From positions 1 to 64,000 of the forward strand of contig CAINOC010000014.1 of assembly GCA_903851385.1 (NCBI GenBank): a stretch of DNA of 64,000 bases, in the 5' to 3' direction. Below the pieces are notes generated by a model. That model had not been told where the DNA came from. It saw only the letters and a list, made by a program, of their open reading frames with translations, and made no database searches. Source of the DNA: an uncultured Chlorobiaceae bacterium. Lineage in GTDB: Bacteria > Bacteroidota > Chlorobiia > Chlorobiales > Chlorobiaceae. The translations under genes were made by a program, and so were the position numbers. Position 1 is the stretch's first letter, and each line of letters begins with the position of its first letter. Positions 16,679 through 26,842 of this stretch are shown piece after piece.

Positions 16679-19102
16679 TTATTTATTGTCATCATCCGAA
16701 GAAGAACTGAATTTTTTTATTTTTTCCGCCATCTTCTTCAGCCGGATAACAGCCATACCGTTGATGGAGTCGTCGGGGTAGAGGCCGGTTTTATCCAATT
16801 CTCCTGCAGCTATACCTGTCAGGATCTCAATTCCTTCATCAACATCTGATACAGGGAAAATGGCAAAGAGTCCTTCTTTGACCGCCATCACAACATCATT
16901 GCGGAGCATGAGATTCCGGACGTTCGATGCGGGTATGAGAACTCCATGTTTCCCGGTCAATCCTCTTGCTTTGCAGAGATCGAAAAAGCCTTCGATTTTT
17001 TCGTTGACCCCTCCTATTGCCTGTACCTGCCCAAACTGGTTTACCGAACCAGTCACAGCAAAGCACTGCCGGACAGGAACGCCTGAGATGGCCGAAAGCA
17101 GGGCGTACAATTCAGCGGAAGAAGCACTATCGCCTTCTATACCGCTGTATGACTGCTCGAATACCAGTGAAGCAGAGAGTGAGAGTGGCTGATCATAGGC
17201 AAATCGTGCACCGAGAAATCCTGAAAGAATCATCACGCCCTTGGAGTGGATTGGCCCTCCCATTTTAACTTCTCGTTCTATATCAATCACTTCTCCTTTT
17301 CCAAGCCTCACTCTTGCTGTTATTCTTCCAGGATGCCCAAAGCGCTGACCGCCGGGAGAGTATATTGCAAGGCCATTGATCTGACCGATTTTTTCCGAGT
17401 CGGTATCAATAAGGATGGAGTTTCTCAGGGTCGCTTCCCTGATTTTTTCCCGGATTCTTGATGACCGGAAGAGTTTTGCATCTATGGCATGCTGAACGTC
17501 CTCAGCCTGCACAATTTCTCGTGTTGCGGCAGTTGCATAGTAATCGGCCTCATGGACGAGATCTGAGATGCTTTGCATGTGAGTACTCAGTTTTGTTGAA
17601 TCTCCAGTAATACGGCTTCCGTGTTCAACAATCCTTGCTACCGCGGCTCGGTCAAAGTGATGCAGGTTATCCTTATGAACGATTGAGCTGATAATGCGGG
17701 CGTAGGCAAGTTTTCCGTCAAGATCGCCTGACAGTTCGTCTTCAAAATCTGCCGCAACCTTGAAAAGTTCGGAAAAGTCAGGGTCATAATCGCTGAGGAT
17801 GTAGTAGAGATTGCGTTCTCCCAGCAGAATCACCTTGATGTCGAGTGGAATCGGTTCGGGTTCAAGCGATACCGTACTGACAAGGCTATAGAGTTGTGCA
17901 AGCGACTCAATCCGGATTTGGCGGGTTCTCAGTGCTTTTTTCAATGCTTCGTATGCCAGGGGTTCGGCCAGCAGTCTTCGGGCATCAATGAGCAGATATC
18001 CTCCGTTTGCCCGGTGCAGCGCGCCCTGCTTGATCAGGGTGAAGTCAGTAACGAGTGTGCCCATCTGGGCGATGTGTTCAATGTCGCCAACCAGATTCTG
18101 GCATGCGGGTTTATCTTCATAAACGACAGGAGCTCCCCTGGTTGCGCTGTTGTCGACAATGACATTGACCCGGTAACGGTTGAAGGAGGCGCCTTTTTGT
18201 AAGAATTTTCCGGGATACATTCCTGGCAGTACCTCTTTTTGATCAGATTCTTTTTCAATGAACTGATCGAAGTTTTCAATGATGTCGGCTTCTAAAACTT
18301 CAAGATATCTGCTCACCTCTTCAATCGCGGTATACTCAGTTCTGAGTTCAGCAATCAGTGGTTTTACGGCGAAACTCGCAACGTTACGATTCAGTTCCTT
18401 GATTTTTTTCTGGGTTTCTCTCTGCGATTTTGGTATCTGGGCCATAATAGACTGCATCGCTGTTTTCAGAGCGATGATTTTCTTCTCTATTGAGTCCCGT
18501 TCCTTTTTTTTCAGCATCATGAACTCTTCCGGCTTGACGACTTCTCCATCTTTTTCCGGTGCGAAGGCAAAGCCAGCAGGTGTTTTTATGAGTGCGATGT
18601 GCTCTTTAGCTCCTTTTTTTTCCAGTTCACCTATTTCATTTGCCTGCTGCTCCTGAAATTCTTCATGGATATTCTTCTCTTGAGCCTGGTACTCCTCACT
18701 GCTGAATGCAGATGGTAAAACTGTAAAAAGCGCCTCGACAAGTTGTTCCATAGCACGTGAAAGTGAACACGCTTTTCCGGCAGGGAGCCTCAACGCTTTT
18801 GGGTGACGTGGCTTTTCAAAGTTGTTGACATAGCACCAGTCGGAAGGTACCGGAGATTGCGGGGCTGAGTTGCCAAGGAAGTGCATGATAGCCGTCTGTT
18901 TTCCCGTCCCGTTTGGGCCGAGAGCAAACAGGTTGAACCCGTCATGCTTTATTCCCATGCTGAAACTTATTGCCTCGAATGCCCTCTCCTGGCCTGTTGC
19001 TGTTACGTGACCCTCGAGGTCTGCTGTTGTGTTGAAGCTGAACTCTTGAGGGTTACAGGTTCTATAGAGCTTTTCAGGGGGAAGCTTTGAAGGTATTGCC
19101 AT
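16679..19102 (-). CDS. LonB-like ATP-dependent protease (AAA_32 / Lon_C)
   Basis: An 807-aa Lon-type protease of the AAA_32 group. The ATPase part has a Walker A-like loop [14 protein letters not shown] (~residues 62-75) interrupted by a long helical insertion (~130-300) and a later [11 protein letters not shown] strand. The C-terminal protease domain has the Ser-Lys dyad: S661 in [10 protein letters not shown] and K702 in GGVNEKIEG, 41 residues apart as expected. The substrate-recognition LON N-domain is missing, and no transmembrane segment is seen, unlike archaeal LonB. The downstream tail is acidic and Ser-rich. It is a cytoplasmic quality-control enzyme; targets are unknown. Transcribed ahead of the universal stress gene. 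Confidence 0.93.
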   Translation of the reverse strand: MAIPSKLPPEKLYRTCNPQEFSFNTTADLEGHVTATGQERAFEAISFSMGIKHDGFNLFALGPNGTGKQTAIMHFLGNSAPQSPVPSDWCYVNNFEKPRHPKALRLPAGKACSLSRAMEQLVEALFTVLPSAFSSEEYQAQEKNIHEEFQEQQANEIGELEKKGAKEHIALIKTPAGFAFAPEKDGEVVKPEEFMMLKKKERDSIEKKIIALKTAMQSIMAQIPKSQRETQKKIKELNRNVASFAVKPLIAELRTEYTAIEEVSRYLEVLEADIIENFDQFIEKESDQKEVLPGMYPGKFLQKGASFNRYRVNVIVDNSATRGAPVVYEDKPACQNLVGDIEHIAQMGTLVTDFTLIKQGALHRANGGYLLIDARRLLAEPLAYEALKKALRTRQIRIESLAQLYSLVSTVSLEPEPIPLDIKVILLGERNLYYILSDYDPDFSELFKVAADFEDELSGDLDGKLAYARIISSIVHKDNLHHFDRAAVARIVEHGSRITGDSTKLSTHMQSISDLVHEADYYATAATREIVQAEDVQHAIDAKLFRSSRIREKIREATLRNSILIDTDSEKIGQINGLAIYSPGGQRFGHPGRITARVRLGKGEVIDIEREVKMGGPIHSKGVMILSGFLGARFAYDQPLSLSASLVFEQSYSGIEGDSASSAELYALLSAISGVPVRQCFAVTGSVNQFGQVQAIGGVNEKIEGFFDLCKARGLTGKHGVLIPASNVRNLMLRNDVVMAVKEGLFAIFPVSDVDEGIEILTGIAAGELDKTGLYPDDSINGMAVIRLKKMAEKIKKFSSSSDDDNK

Positions 19103-19200
19103 AACCGATCGATCCTTATAAGAGGTGATCTATAGAGGTGTACTTATCCTTTTGTACTGTACACAACAGCAGTAACACTCAGATAGTTTTGCTACCCCGC

Positions 19201-19959
19201 TCACTGGCTCTCTTTATCAACAGGAAAGGTGTTATGCAGATGCAGCGGGGTTGCCGTTTTTTTGCGCATACGGATGTTCAGTACTTCCACCGATACGGAA
19301 AAAGCCATGGCAAAGTAGATGTATCCCCTTGGGATTTCATAGCCGGCACTTTCAGCAAGCAGGGTGACTCCCACAAGAATAAGAAAACTCAAGGCAAGCA
19401 TTTTAATAGTCGGGTGCTCATCAACAAAATCACTGATTGTTTTGGATGCAAGCATCATGATGCCGATCGCGATGACAATGGCGAAGATCATCACTTCGAC
19501 TTTTTTGGCAAGTCCAACTGCCGTAATGACCGAGTCAAGGGAAAAAACAATATCGAGAACGGCAATCTCCACCATGGTGAAAGCAAAACTGCCGGCCGAG
19601 ACGCTTTTCACTATTTGTTGTTCTGATCCTTCCAGACTTTGGTGGATTTCCTGGGTGCTTTTTGCTATCAAAAAGAGCCCACCTGCAATCAGAATCATAT
19701 CGCGGCCTGAAACAGGATGACTTAGTAAGGTAAACAGAGTGGCTGTGAGCCCCATAACCCAGGTTATTGAGAGCAGAAGTGCGATTCTTGTCAACATGGC
19801 GAGTCCCAGGCCAATAATCCTGCCCTTGGATTGCTGCTGTTTGGGCAGCCGTCCTACGATAATTGAAAGAAAGATTATGTTGTCGATACCGAGAACAATT
19901 TCAAGGGCCGTTAACGTCGCAAGGGAGATCCATGTTTCCGGCTGCATGATCCAGTCCAT
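19201..19959 (-). CDS. TerC/YoaE-family integral membrane protein
   Basis: A 252-aa protein with seven or so membrane helices. The family signature is at the N-terminus (ALEIVLGIDNIIFLSIIVGRLP, residues ~18-39, of which LGIDNI is the core) and repeated in the second half (VEIAVLDIVFSLDSVITAVG). These acidic residues inside membrane helices are conserved in TerC proteins, which are linked to tellurite resistance and to manganese export during metal loading of secreted proteins. No tellurite genes are nearby. Standing alone between the protease and the aldehyde dehydrogenase gene on the opposite strand. Confidence 0.92.
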   Translation of the reverse strand: MDWIMQPETWISLATLTALEIVLGIDNIIFLSIIVGRLPKQQQSKGRIIGLGLAMLTRIALLLSITWVMGLTATLFTLLSHPVSGRDMILIAGGLFLIAKSTQEIHQSLEGSEQQIVKSVSAGSFAFTMVEIAVLDIVFSLDSVITAVGLAKKVEVMIFAIVIAIGIMMLASKTISDFVDEHPTIKMLALSFLILVGVTLLAESAGYEIPRGYIYFAMAFSVSVEVLNIRMRKKTATPLHLHNTFPVDKESQ

Positions 19960-20156
19960 TTGAGGCGAGATAAGGGTTATAAAGCTTTTTGTCCACTAAT
20001 GTACCGAACGGATTGTGTCCGGCAAAAAGCAGTTGATGAATGGGTAATGGCCGGTTCCGGTGAACGTGTATTTTCGTTACATTGCCAGATGATCATCCTT
20101 TGCGTGCAATTTCCGTGAAGGCTTGGGGATAATCTCTTATTTCTTTAAATCCTCTT

Positions 20157-21545
20157 ATGCAAAAAGATCAGGTTTTTCCTCAATTGGCGATATTGCGAGA
20201 GACCTTTGAGCGTGGCATAACTCTTAATAGTACTTGGAGGCGTTCGCAGCTCCTTGCTCTAGAAGCATTTCTCGTTGAGTGTGAACAGAAAATTGCGGCT
20301 GCACTATCTGATGATTTCAGAAAGTCTCCGGCTGAGACTTTTTTAACTGAAACAGGATATCTTCGCGGTGAGATCCGATTTGCTCTCAAGCATCTTACAT
20401 CATGGATGAAGCCCCATCGGGTTTCCATCCCCCTTATCTACCAGCCCGGAAAAGCCTATTACAGTCCTGAGCCCTATGGTGTTGTGCTTATCACAGGTGC
20501 CTGGAACTATCCGCTTAACCTTTGTCTTGCACCCCTTATCAGTGCAATTGCTGCGGGTAACTGCGCAGTAGTCAAGCCATCTGAACATGCCCGTCATACC
20601 TCGAAAGTTATTGCAGAAGGATTGTATCACTACCTTGATCGAAGCGCAATTTGCGTGATAGAGGGTGGTGTGGAAACATCCAAAGCACTGCTTGAAGAGC
20701 GCTTTGACTATCTGTTTTTTACAGGAAGCCAGGCAACCGGTCGGGAGGTCATGAAAGCTGCCGCAAAGCATCTGACTCCTTTGACGCTCGAGCTTGGAGG
20801 CAAATGTCCTTGTATTGTTGAGGCTGATGTTGACCTCAGGGTGGCAGCACGACGGATTGTATGGGCCAAGTTTTTAAATGCAGGGCAGACCTGCATAGCT
20901 CCTGATTATGTGTTGGTGCACAAGGATGTTGAGGATGAATTACTTAGTTTGATGCGGGAGGCTATAACCGATTTTTATGGCGCAGATCCCCTCTTGAGTC
21001 CGGATTATCCCCGAATTGTTAATGAAAATAATTTCAATCGGCTTGAAAACCTTCTTTCCGGTTCTTCGCCTTGGTGTGGAGGAACAACCGATCCGCAAGG
21101 ATATTATGTTGCGCCGACGATCATTCATGGAGTGACTCTGGAAGCCGAGGTGATGCAGTCAGAGATTTTTGGCCCGTTATTGCCGGTAATTGCCTACCAT
21201 GATATCGGCGAAGCACTTAAAGGCATTCAGAGAGGGCCGAAACCGCTTGCACTCTATCTTTTTTCTTCTGAACGGAAGATACAGGAAAGGGTAGTGCGTC
21301 AATCCTGCAGCGGTGGCGTCTGTATCAACGACTTGCTTTTTCAGGCCTCTGTGCCCGGGCTTCCTTTTGGAGGAATTGGAAGCAGTGGTTTCGGTGCCTA
21401 TCATGGCCTGGCTGGTTTTGATACTTTTTCCTTTAAGCGGAGTGTTCTGAAGCGATCGCTTTATCCCGATCCTGATCTTCGTTATCCTCCTTACACCGGC
21501 AAAAAGTTTGGTTTTCTCAAGTACCTCGTCACTTTATTTTCCTAG
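20157..21545 (+). CDS. NAD(P)-dependent aldehyde dehydrogenase (class 3 / fatty aldehyde type)
   Basis: A 462-aa aldehyde dehydrogenase. The general base E212 lies in LELGGKCPC and the catalytic cysteine C246 in NAGQTCIAPDYV. The N-terminal SxWRRSQLLALEAFLVECEQ and the FKRSVLKRSLYPDPDLRYPPY tail are characteristic of the short class 3 group (fatty aldehyde and coniferyl aldehyde dehydrogenases), and the extreme C-terminus is hydrophobic (KYLVTLFS), suggesting membrane association as in fatty aldehyde dehydrogenase. It would oxidise long-chain aldehydes to fatty acids. The patatin-like lipase gene begins 28 bp downstream on the same strand, supporting a role in lipid turnover. Confidence 0.93.
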   Translation: MQKDQVFPQLAILRETFERGITLNSTWRRSQLLALEAFLVECEQKIAAALSDDFRKSPAETFLTETGYLRGEIRFALKHLTSWMKPHRVSIPLIYQPGKAYYSPEPYGVVLITGAWNYPLNLCLAPLISAIAAGNCAVVKPSEHARHTSKVIAEGLYHYLDRSAICVIEGGVETSKALLEERFDYLFFTGSQATGREVMKAAAKHLTPLTLELGGKCPCIVEADVDLRVAARRIVWAKFLNAGQTCIAPDYVLVHKDVEDELLSLMREAITDFYGADPLLSPDYPRIVNENNFNRLENLLSGSSPWCGGTTDPQGYYVAPTIIHGVTLEAEVMQSEIFGPLLPVIAYHDIGEALKGIQRGPKPLALYLFSSERKIQERVVRQSCSGGVCINDLLFQASVPGLPFGGIGSSGFGAYHGLAGFDTFSFKRSVLKRSLYPDPDLRYPPYTGKKFGFLKYLVTLFS

Positions 21546-21572
21546 TGGTATAACAATTTCAGTTCATGCAAT

Positions 21573-22334
21573 ATGAAAAAAACGGGTCTGGCATTGGGGG
21601 GCGGGGCAATTCTTGGTGTAGCCCATGTAGGTGTACTCAGGGCGATAACAGAATTGAATATCCCTGTCTCAATGGTTAGTGGTACAAGTATTGGTGCGTT
21701 TATTGCCGCGCTATTCGCCTTTGGGAAAAGCTGGCAGGAGATACGCGATATTGCTTTTGAGCTTGACTGGCTTGATGTTTCGGGATTGGTGCTTTCTCAG
21801 TATGGCCTGCTGTCGAATAAAAAATTTGGCCAGGTTGTTACCGAAGTGCTGGGGCACAAAAATATAGAGGATGCCTCGATTCCCCTTTCAATGATTGCTA
21901 CAGATATCGGAACGGGGAAAAAAGTCGTTTTTACTGAAGGAGATGTAGCATCAGCCGTTATGGCAAGCAGCTGTATTCCCGGTATTTTCAGGCCAGTGGA
22001 CTACGCGGGGGCATTGCTTGTTGACGGCATGCTTATGGAAAACGTTCCAGTTTCACCCTTGGTTGAGAGTGGTGCCGAATCGGTTATTTGTGTTGATCTT
22101 CTTGCCCGCCATGCGTTTACAAGGCCGAATAATATTATCGGTGTGCTGCTGAACGCATTCTACAGTTCGATTACCAATGCAACTGCAATCCAGATAGAGT
22201 CGGCTGATTTGTCTATTTTTCCGGATCTCTCCGCATTTAACCTGATTGATTTCGACCAGGTGCCGGATCTTCTGGATGCAGGGTACCGGGCAGCTCTACC
22301 TGCTCTGAAATTATGGGTGGAAGGAAAACATTAG
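21573..22334 (+). CDS. patatin-like phospholipase
   Basis: A 253-aa lipid acyl hydrolase of the RssA type. The oxyanion loop [14 protein letters not shown] begins at residue ~9; the nucleophile is S39 in GTSIG, and the partner aspartate is D151 in VDGML, completing the patatin Ser-Asp dyad. No signal peptide is visible, so it is cytoplasmic or membrane-associated. It is probably cotranscribed with the aldehyde dehydrogenase gene, giving a plausible pair that releases fatty acids and oxidises aldehydes; this link is inferred only from adjacency. Confidence 0.92.
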   Translation: MKKTGLALGGGAILGVAHVGVLRAITELNIPVSMVSGTSIGAFIAALFAFGKSWQEIRDIAFELDWLDVSGLVLSQYGLLSNKKFGQVVTEVLGHKNIEDASIPLSMIATDIGTGKKVVFTEGDVASAVMASSCIPGIFRPVDYAGALLVDGMLMENVPVSPLVESGAESVICVDLLARHAFTRPNNIIGVLLNAFYSSITNATAIQIESADLSIFPDLSAFNLIDFDQVPDLLDAGYRAALPALKLWVEGKH

Positions 22335-22701
22335 ATATCCTCTCGAGGCAGCGTTTGTTTTGTTGGGGTTCAGGAATCACCCCAACCTACATATTGGCAA
22401 ATCTATTAATGCATCCCATTTGAATAAATAGAGGAGCCCTGCAGTCATTAAGTTATTGACTATTGTTTTTATTGGTTGTAATTTTCCTGAAGGAGCAGGC
22501 TTGAGTGCCGATTTCTTATAACAAGGTGCTCTTGGGTATAATCGCTCCAGCCTTCTTTGGAAGAATAAGTTGACTCAGTTCAGGTCTATTTATAGAAGTA
22601 TGGCGTATTGCCGCCAGTATCATTATAAATATACGGGTACTCACCTGATTTTTGGAAGATCCGGAATTTTGTTCTGAACGACTTAATAAAGGGAGGTTGC
22701 A
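22335..22701. other. 367-bp non-coding gap with REP-like copy 2
   Basis: The gap holds the REP-like element at 22358-22390 and an AT-rich stretch with no ORF that resembles a gene. TTGACT (about 22457) and TGTAATTTT (about 22479) could form a weak promoter for the YbaK gene, whose ATG at 22702 is preceded by a clear GGGAGG ribosome site. Nothing else is evident. Confidence 0.5.
22358..22390 (-). repeat. REP-like palindrome, copy 2
   Basis: Same layout as copy 1. On the minus strand GTAG (22387-22390) precedes GTTGGGGT (22379-22386), a 9-nt loop, and ACCCCAAC (22362-22369). Arms and loop are identical in sequence to copy 1. It lies 27 bp after the patatin stop codon. Confidence 0.75.
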
Positions 22702-23172
22702 ATGCCTATTCGTCGATTGAGAGAGTATCTGGACAGCCATGCCGTCAGGTATTTTGTAGTCAGTCATTCTGCAGCTTACACAGCACAGGAAATCGCTGCC
22801 GCAGCTCATGTTCCCGGAAAAGAACTTGCAAAAACGGTTATGGTTAATATTGCCGGCAAAATGGCGATGGTGATTCTGCCTGCTTCCCGCCAACTTGATT
22901 TCGAGCGGTTACGTGAATTAACAAAAACACGGGACGTTGAACTTGCCGGTGAAAAAGAATTTGCAGGATTGTTTCCTGAATGTGAGCTTGGCGCCATGCC
23001 CCCGTTTGGCAACCTGTATGGGATGCACGTCTATGTTTCACAAGAACTTGAAGCTGACGATGAAATAGCATTCAATGCCGGAGCGCATAATGAACTGCTG
23101 AGGCTTTCCTACGAGGATTATAAACAACTGGTTCATCCAAAAGTTGCAAAGCTCTCTCTTGATGTGAAGTGA
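22702..23172 (+). CDS. YbaK/ProX-type aminoacyl-tRNA deacylase
   Basis: A 156-aa single-domain protein of the YbaK/prolyl-tRNA-synthetase-associated family, which hydrolyses mischarged aminoacyl-tRNA in trans. The fold is spread over the whole length: SHSAAYTAQEIAAAAHVPGKELAKTVM contains the conserved lysine, followed by MVILPASRQLDFERLRE, ECELGAMPPFG (the acidic, Gly-rich loop) and FNAGAHNELLRLSY. No C-terminal extension or tRNA-binding domain is present. The specificity (Cys-tRNA-Pro, Ala-tRNA-Pro or other) cannot be read from the sequence. It has a good ribosome site (GGGAGG) and appears monocistronic. Confidence 0.9.
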   Translation: MPIRRLREYLDSHAVRYFVVSHSAAYTAQEIAAAAHVPGKELAKTVMVNIAGKMAMVILPASRQLDFERLRELTKTRDVELAGEKEFAGLFPECELGAMPPFGNLYGMHVYVSQELEADDEIAFNAGAHNELLRLSYEDYKQLVHPKVAKLSLDVK

Positions 23173-23303
23173 TTTCGACAGTCATGGTGAATTTTTGAGG
23201 GGAAATGTTACCTTTTACTCACGATGTATTATGCTTCACTCAAAGGGTTTTCAAACTGTAAGTAGCATGAAAACTCAATCGATTATGTGGATATCCTCTC
23301 TTT

Positions 23304-24443
23304 ATGAAGATTGCCTTATACTCTGGGACTTATGTCAAGGACAAGGACGGCGCAGTAAAATCCATCTCACAGCTGGTTTCATCATTCAGGAACAACGGTC
23401 ATCAGGTTACAGTCTGGTCTCCTGATGTTTCACCTCTTGATAATCACAACGGGTTAACGGTTCACACTGTTCCTGCGGTTCCCGTACCGCAGTATCCTGA
23501 CTATAAATTCGGCTTTTTCAGTTCTTACACAAAGCGGCAGCTTGATGCATTTGCACCGGATATCGTGCATATTTCGACACCAGATCTTGTCGGAAGAAAA
23601 TTTCTCCTCTATGCTAAAGACAAATCCCTGCCGCTGGCATCTGCTTTTCACACGGATTTTCCCTCCTATCTTAAGTATTACCACCTTAAGTTTGCAGAGA
23701 GGCCGTTCTGGAAATATCTGACATGGTTCTATAACGGCTGTGATATCGTCTTTGCCCCTAATGAGAGTGTGCGACTGAAACTTGAAAGAGAGAATATCAG
23801 CAATATTGAGATATGGTCGAGAGGGGTAGACAAGGAGCTTTTTGATCCATCTCACCGTTCAGAAAAACTTCGTTCAGCTTGGAATGCGGTCGGCAGGACT
23901 GTTTTTGTTTATGCCGGACGATTTGTGCTGTACAAGGATATTGATGTTGTCATGAAGGTTTACGACCGGTTTATGGAGGCGGGCTATGCTGACAGAGTGA
24001 GATTCGTAATGATAGGTTCCGGGCCCAAGGAATCGGAAATGAAACGAAGAATGCCCGACGCAATTTTTCCCGGCTATCTTACCGGAGCCGAACTTTCCGC
24101 TACATACGCGAGTGGAGATATTTTTCTTTTTCCATCAGTAACAGAGGCATTTTGTAATGTTGCCCTTGAAGCTCTTGCTTCCGGTCTTCCGGCGGTAGTT
24201 TCGAATGAAGGGGGGTGCAAGGATATTGTTGAGAAATCGGGAGGTGGACTTGTTGCCCGATCAGGAGATATTGATGACTTTTTTAGTAAATGCCTTGAAC
24301 TGTTTGGTAATTCTGTTCGATGCCGGGAACTTAAAGCTCACGGTCTGGCTTTTGCAGAGACAAAGTCATGGTCTACTATAAACAGTGTCGTGATTGATCG
24401 CTACCAGAAGATGGTTAACTGTGAATGTGGAAGTATGGCATGA
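23304..24443 (+). CDS. family 4 glycosyltransferase
   Basis: A 379-aa GT-B enzyme. The N-terminal acceptor domain starts MKIALYSGTYVKDKDGAV and includes DIVHISTPDLVG; the C-terminal donor domain has FVYAGRFVLYKDIDVV (phosphate/donor loop) and the catalytic E-x7-E motif in SVTEAFCNVALEALASGLPAV. Similarity in layout is to the mannosyl/glucosyl-lipid transferases (PimA, SqdX, MgtA-like). In photosynthetic bacteria such enzymes make glycolipids or sulfolipids, but the acceptor is not evident. It precedes gnd by 50 bp on the same strand. Confidence 0.88.
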   Translation: MKIALYSGTYVKDKDGAVKSISQLVSSFRNNGHQVTVWSPDVSPLDNHNGLTVHTVPAVPVPQYPDYKFGFFSSYTKRQLDAFAPDIVHISTPDLVGRKFLLYAKDKSLPLASAFHTDFPSYLKYYHLKFAERPFWKYLTWFYNGCDIVFAPNESVRLKLERENISNIEIWSRGVDKELFDPSHRSEKLRSAWNAVGRTVFVYAGRFVLYKDIDVVMKVYDRFMEAGYADRVRFVMIGSGPKESEMKRRMPDAIFPGYLTGAELSATYASGDIFLFPSVTEAFCNVALEALASGLPAVVSNEGGCKDIVEKSGGGLVARSGDIDDFFSKCLELFGNSVRCRELKAHGLAFAETKSWSTINSVVIDRYQKMVNCECGSMA

Positions 24444-24493
24444 TGCAGAAAAAAAGCGCTGACCGTTTTTGTCAATAATGCTGATATGATATC

Positions 24494-25393
24494 ATGAAGA
24501 TAGGGTTTGTAGGTCTCGGAAAAATGGGGTTCAATATGGCTCAGCATCTTCTTGAATGCGGCCATGAGCTGGTTCTCTTCGATCTTTCGGTAGTCGCAGT
24601 AGCTTCTCTTGCCGCAAAAAAAGGTCTTCCCGCAGCCTCACTTCAGGAACTTGCCGGAATGCTCCAATCGCCCCGTTGTATATGGCTGATGGTCCCTGCC
24701 GGGGATCCGGTTGATACGACGCTTGACACTCTTATACCACTGCTTCAGCCGGGAGATATCATTATTGATGGGGGTAATTCTCATTATACTGATTCAGTGA
24801 AAAGGGCTGCACGCCTCAATGACAAGGGTATCCATTTTCTTGATACAGGCACAAGCGGAGGTCTGGAAGGGGCCCGGCAAGGTGCCTGCATGATGGTAGG
24901 TGGTGACAGAAGTGCTTATGATCTTGTCGAACCCTTACTGAAGGATATGTGTGTAGAAAACGGCTACGGTTATATGGGGAGGTCAGGTTCCGGCCATTTC
25001 GCTAAAATGGTGCATAACGGCGTTGAATATGGGATGATGCAGGCCATCGGCGAAGGATTTGATCTGCTTGACTCCAGTGGGTTTGATTTTAACCTTGAAG
25101 AGGTCTCACGGGTGTGGGCAAATGGTTCAGTCATTCGGGGCTGGTTGATGGATCTCGTGGTTCGTGCATTTCATAAAGATCCCGAGCTAAGTTATCTAAG
25201 CGGACGTATTGCAGATTCAGGAGAAGGTCGCTGGACGGTTGAGGCCGCCCTTGAGCATGAGGTATCGATCCCAGTGATTGCAGCCTCTCTTTTCAATCGT
25301 TATCGGTCACGGTCCGAAGATAATTTATCCGACAGGGTTGTTGCAGCATTGCGTTATGAGTTCGGGGGACATCCCTTCAGCGAAAAACCATAA
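24494..25393 (+). CDS. gnd: 6-phosphogluconate dehydrogenase, decarboxylating (short type)
   Basis: A 299-aa enzyme oxidising 6-phosphogluconate to ribulose 5-phosphate, CO2 and NAD(P)H. The nucleotide fold opens with IGFVGLGKMGFNMAQHLLE. The catalytic region includes IIDGGNSHYTDS and DTGTSGGLEGARQGACMMVGG, and a lysine-containing helix follows (GSGHFAKMVHNGVEYGMMQ). The short form without the long C-terminal domain of E. coli Gnd (~468 aa) is the type found in many anaerobes and Gram-positives and is often NAD-specific. The zwf gene starts 13 bp downstream, so both belong to one oxidative pentose phosphate transcription unit. Confidence 0.92.
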   Translation: MKIGFVGLGKMGFNMAQHLLECGHELVLFDLSVVAVASLAAKKGLPAASLQELAGMLQSPRCIWLMVPAGDPVDTTLDTLIPLLQPGDIIIDGGNSHYTDSVKRAARLNDKGIHFLDTGTSGGLEGARQGACMMVGGDRSAYDLVEPLLKDMCVENGYGYMGRSGSGHFAKMVHNGVEYGMMQAIGEGFDLLDSSGFDFNLEEVSRVWANGSVIRGWLMDLVVRAFHKDPELSYLSGRIADSGEGRWTVEAALEHEVSIPVIAASLFNRYRSRSEDNLSDRVVAALRYEFGGHPFSEKP

Positions 25394-25405
25394 CCGGGGC
25401 TAACA

Positions 25406-26842
25406 ATGCAGGCAAAAACTGATAATTTTACTGCCGTTATTTTTGGTGCCAACAGCGACCTTGCCGCCCGTAAACTTTATCCCTCGCTTTATGAGCTTGC
25501 TCAGTGGGGGCATTTGCCTGTTCAATATCGCATTATCGGTGTCGGACGTTCCGCTCTTTCCCATGAGGATTTTCGCTCTCTGGTTCATGAAAAACTCGTA
25601 ACCTTTTCTCCAGGTATTGTTCTTGATGAATCGCCTTTTCATGCATTCTGTTCCAGACTATTTTATGTAAGGCTGGATTTTAAGGACGGTGACGGCTATC
25701 AGGATCTTTACAATGAGGTTATGGCTGTTTCCCGTGAGACAGCTCTTTACGAGCATATTCTATATTATCTGGCTACGCCGCCTGATCTTGCGCCGGTTAT
25801 TATCAGAAATCTTGCTCATGCAGGGCTTGGAGGGAATAAAGAGTCCTGTGGTGGGTGGAGGAAAATCATTGTTGAGAAACCCTATGGCCGAGACCTGCAG
25901 ACAGCGCGTCAGCTGAATGTTGTCATCGGTGAGGTGTTCGGGGAAGATCAGATTTTTCGCATTGATCACTATCTTGGCAAGGAACCGGTGCAGAATATCA
26001 TGGTTTTCAGGTTTTCCAACGGAATTTTCGAACCGTTATGGACCCGCAATTACATTGCTAATGTTGAAATTATCATAGCAGAGGATTTTGGTATCCGTGA
26101 CCGGGGAGCCTTCTATGAAGAGGCCGGTCTGCTTCGCGATATAGTGCAGAATCATGCTCTTCAACTTCTTGCTGCTGTAGCCATGGAGCCGCCGGTTGAT
26201 CTTTCTGCAGATTCAGTTCGCGATGAAAAAGCCAAGGTTCTCCGTTCTATCCGCCCGTTTACAGCCGACACAGCCGGAGAGTCAGTGATTCTTGGCCAGT
26301 ATGAAGGATATCGCTCTGAAAAAAATGTTGCTCCGGATTCAAAGGTTGAAACCTTTGCTGCACTGAAATTTCATGTCGATAACTGGAGATGGAAAGATGT
26401 GCCGTTTTATGTAAAGGCCGGTAAAAACCTTGCTGAAACTCTGACCAAGATTGTTATTACCTTCAAGTGCCCTCCCCAGAACTATTTTGGCCCTGCTGAA
26501 AGCTGCAGTTATACAGCCAATCAGGTTATTTTCAGTATTCAGCCAGAGGAGACCATCGCATTGAGGTTCGGGGCGAAACGTCCAGGCGAAGCGATTATTA
26601 CTGATCCCGTTTACATGAAGTTCGATTATAAAACATCCTTCTCAGAAGCAGGCATGACGCCATATCATCGACTGTTGCTTGACGCGATTGCCGGAGAGCA
26701 GATGAACTTTATTCGTCAGGATAGCGTCGAATACTCATGGGCGATTATTGATTCCATAAGGGAGGCTGTTAATGGGAGTTCGCCAGAGCTCTATCCAATC
26801 CACTCCCATGGGCCGGAGTCGGCTGTCAGGATTTACAGCTGA
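25406..26842 (+). CDS. zwf: glucose-6-phosphate 1-dehydrogenase
   Basis: A 478-aa enzyme converting glucose 6-phosphate to 6-phosphogluconolactone with NAD(P)+. The coenzyme-binding start reads [20 protein letters not shown]; most homologues have G-A-S-G-D-L-A, so the second Gly is an Asn-Ser variant. The catalytic motif [15 protein letters not shown] is intact (~residues 188-202), as are [13 protein letters not shown] and the substrate-binding lysines in VEKPYGRD. Its 3' end overlaps the convergent pgl gene by 10 bp. Together with gnd and pgl it gives the complete oxidative branch. Confidence 0.95.
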   Translation: MQAKTDNFTAVIFGANSDLAARKLYPSLYELAQWGHLPVQYRIIGVGRSALSHEDFRSLVHEKLVTFSPGIVLDESPFHAFCSRLFYVRLDFKDGDGYQDLYNEVMAVSRETALYEHILYYLATPPDLAPVIIRNLAHAGLGGNKESCGGWRKIIVEKPYGRDLQTARQLNVVIGEVFGEDQIFRIDHYLGKEPVQNIMVFRFSNGIFEPLWTRNYIANVEIIIAEDFGIRDRGAFYEEAGLLRDIVQNHALQLLAAVAMEPPVDLSADSVRDEKAKVLRSIRPFTADTAGESVILGQYEGYRSEKNVAPDSKVETFAALKFHVDNWRWKDVPFYVKAGKNLAETLTKIVITFKCPPQNYFGPAESCSYTANQVIFSIQPEETIALRFGAKRPGEAIITDPVYMKFDYKTSFSEAGMTPYHRLLLDAIAGEQMNFIRQDSVEYSWAIIDSIREAVNGSSPELYPIHSHGPESAVRIYS

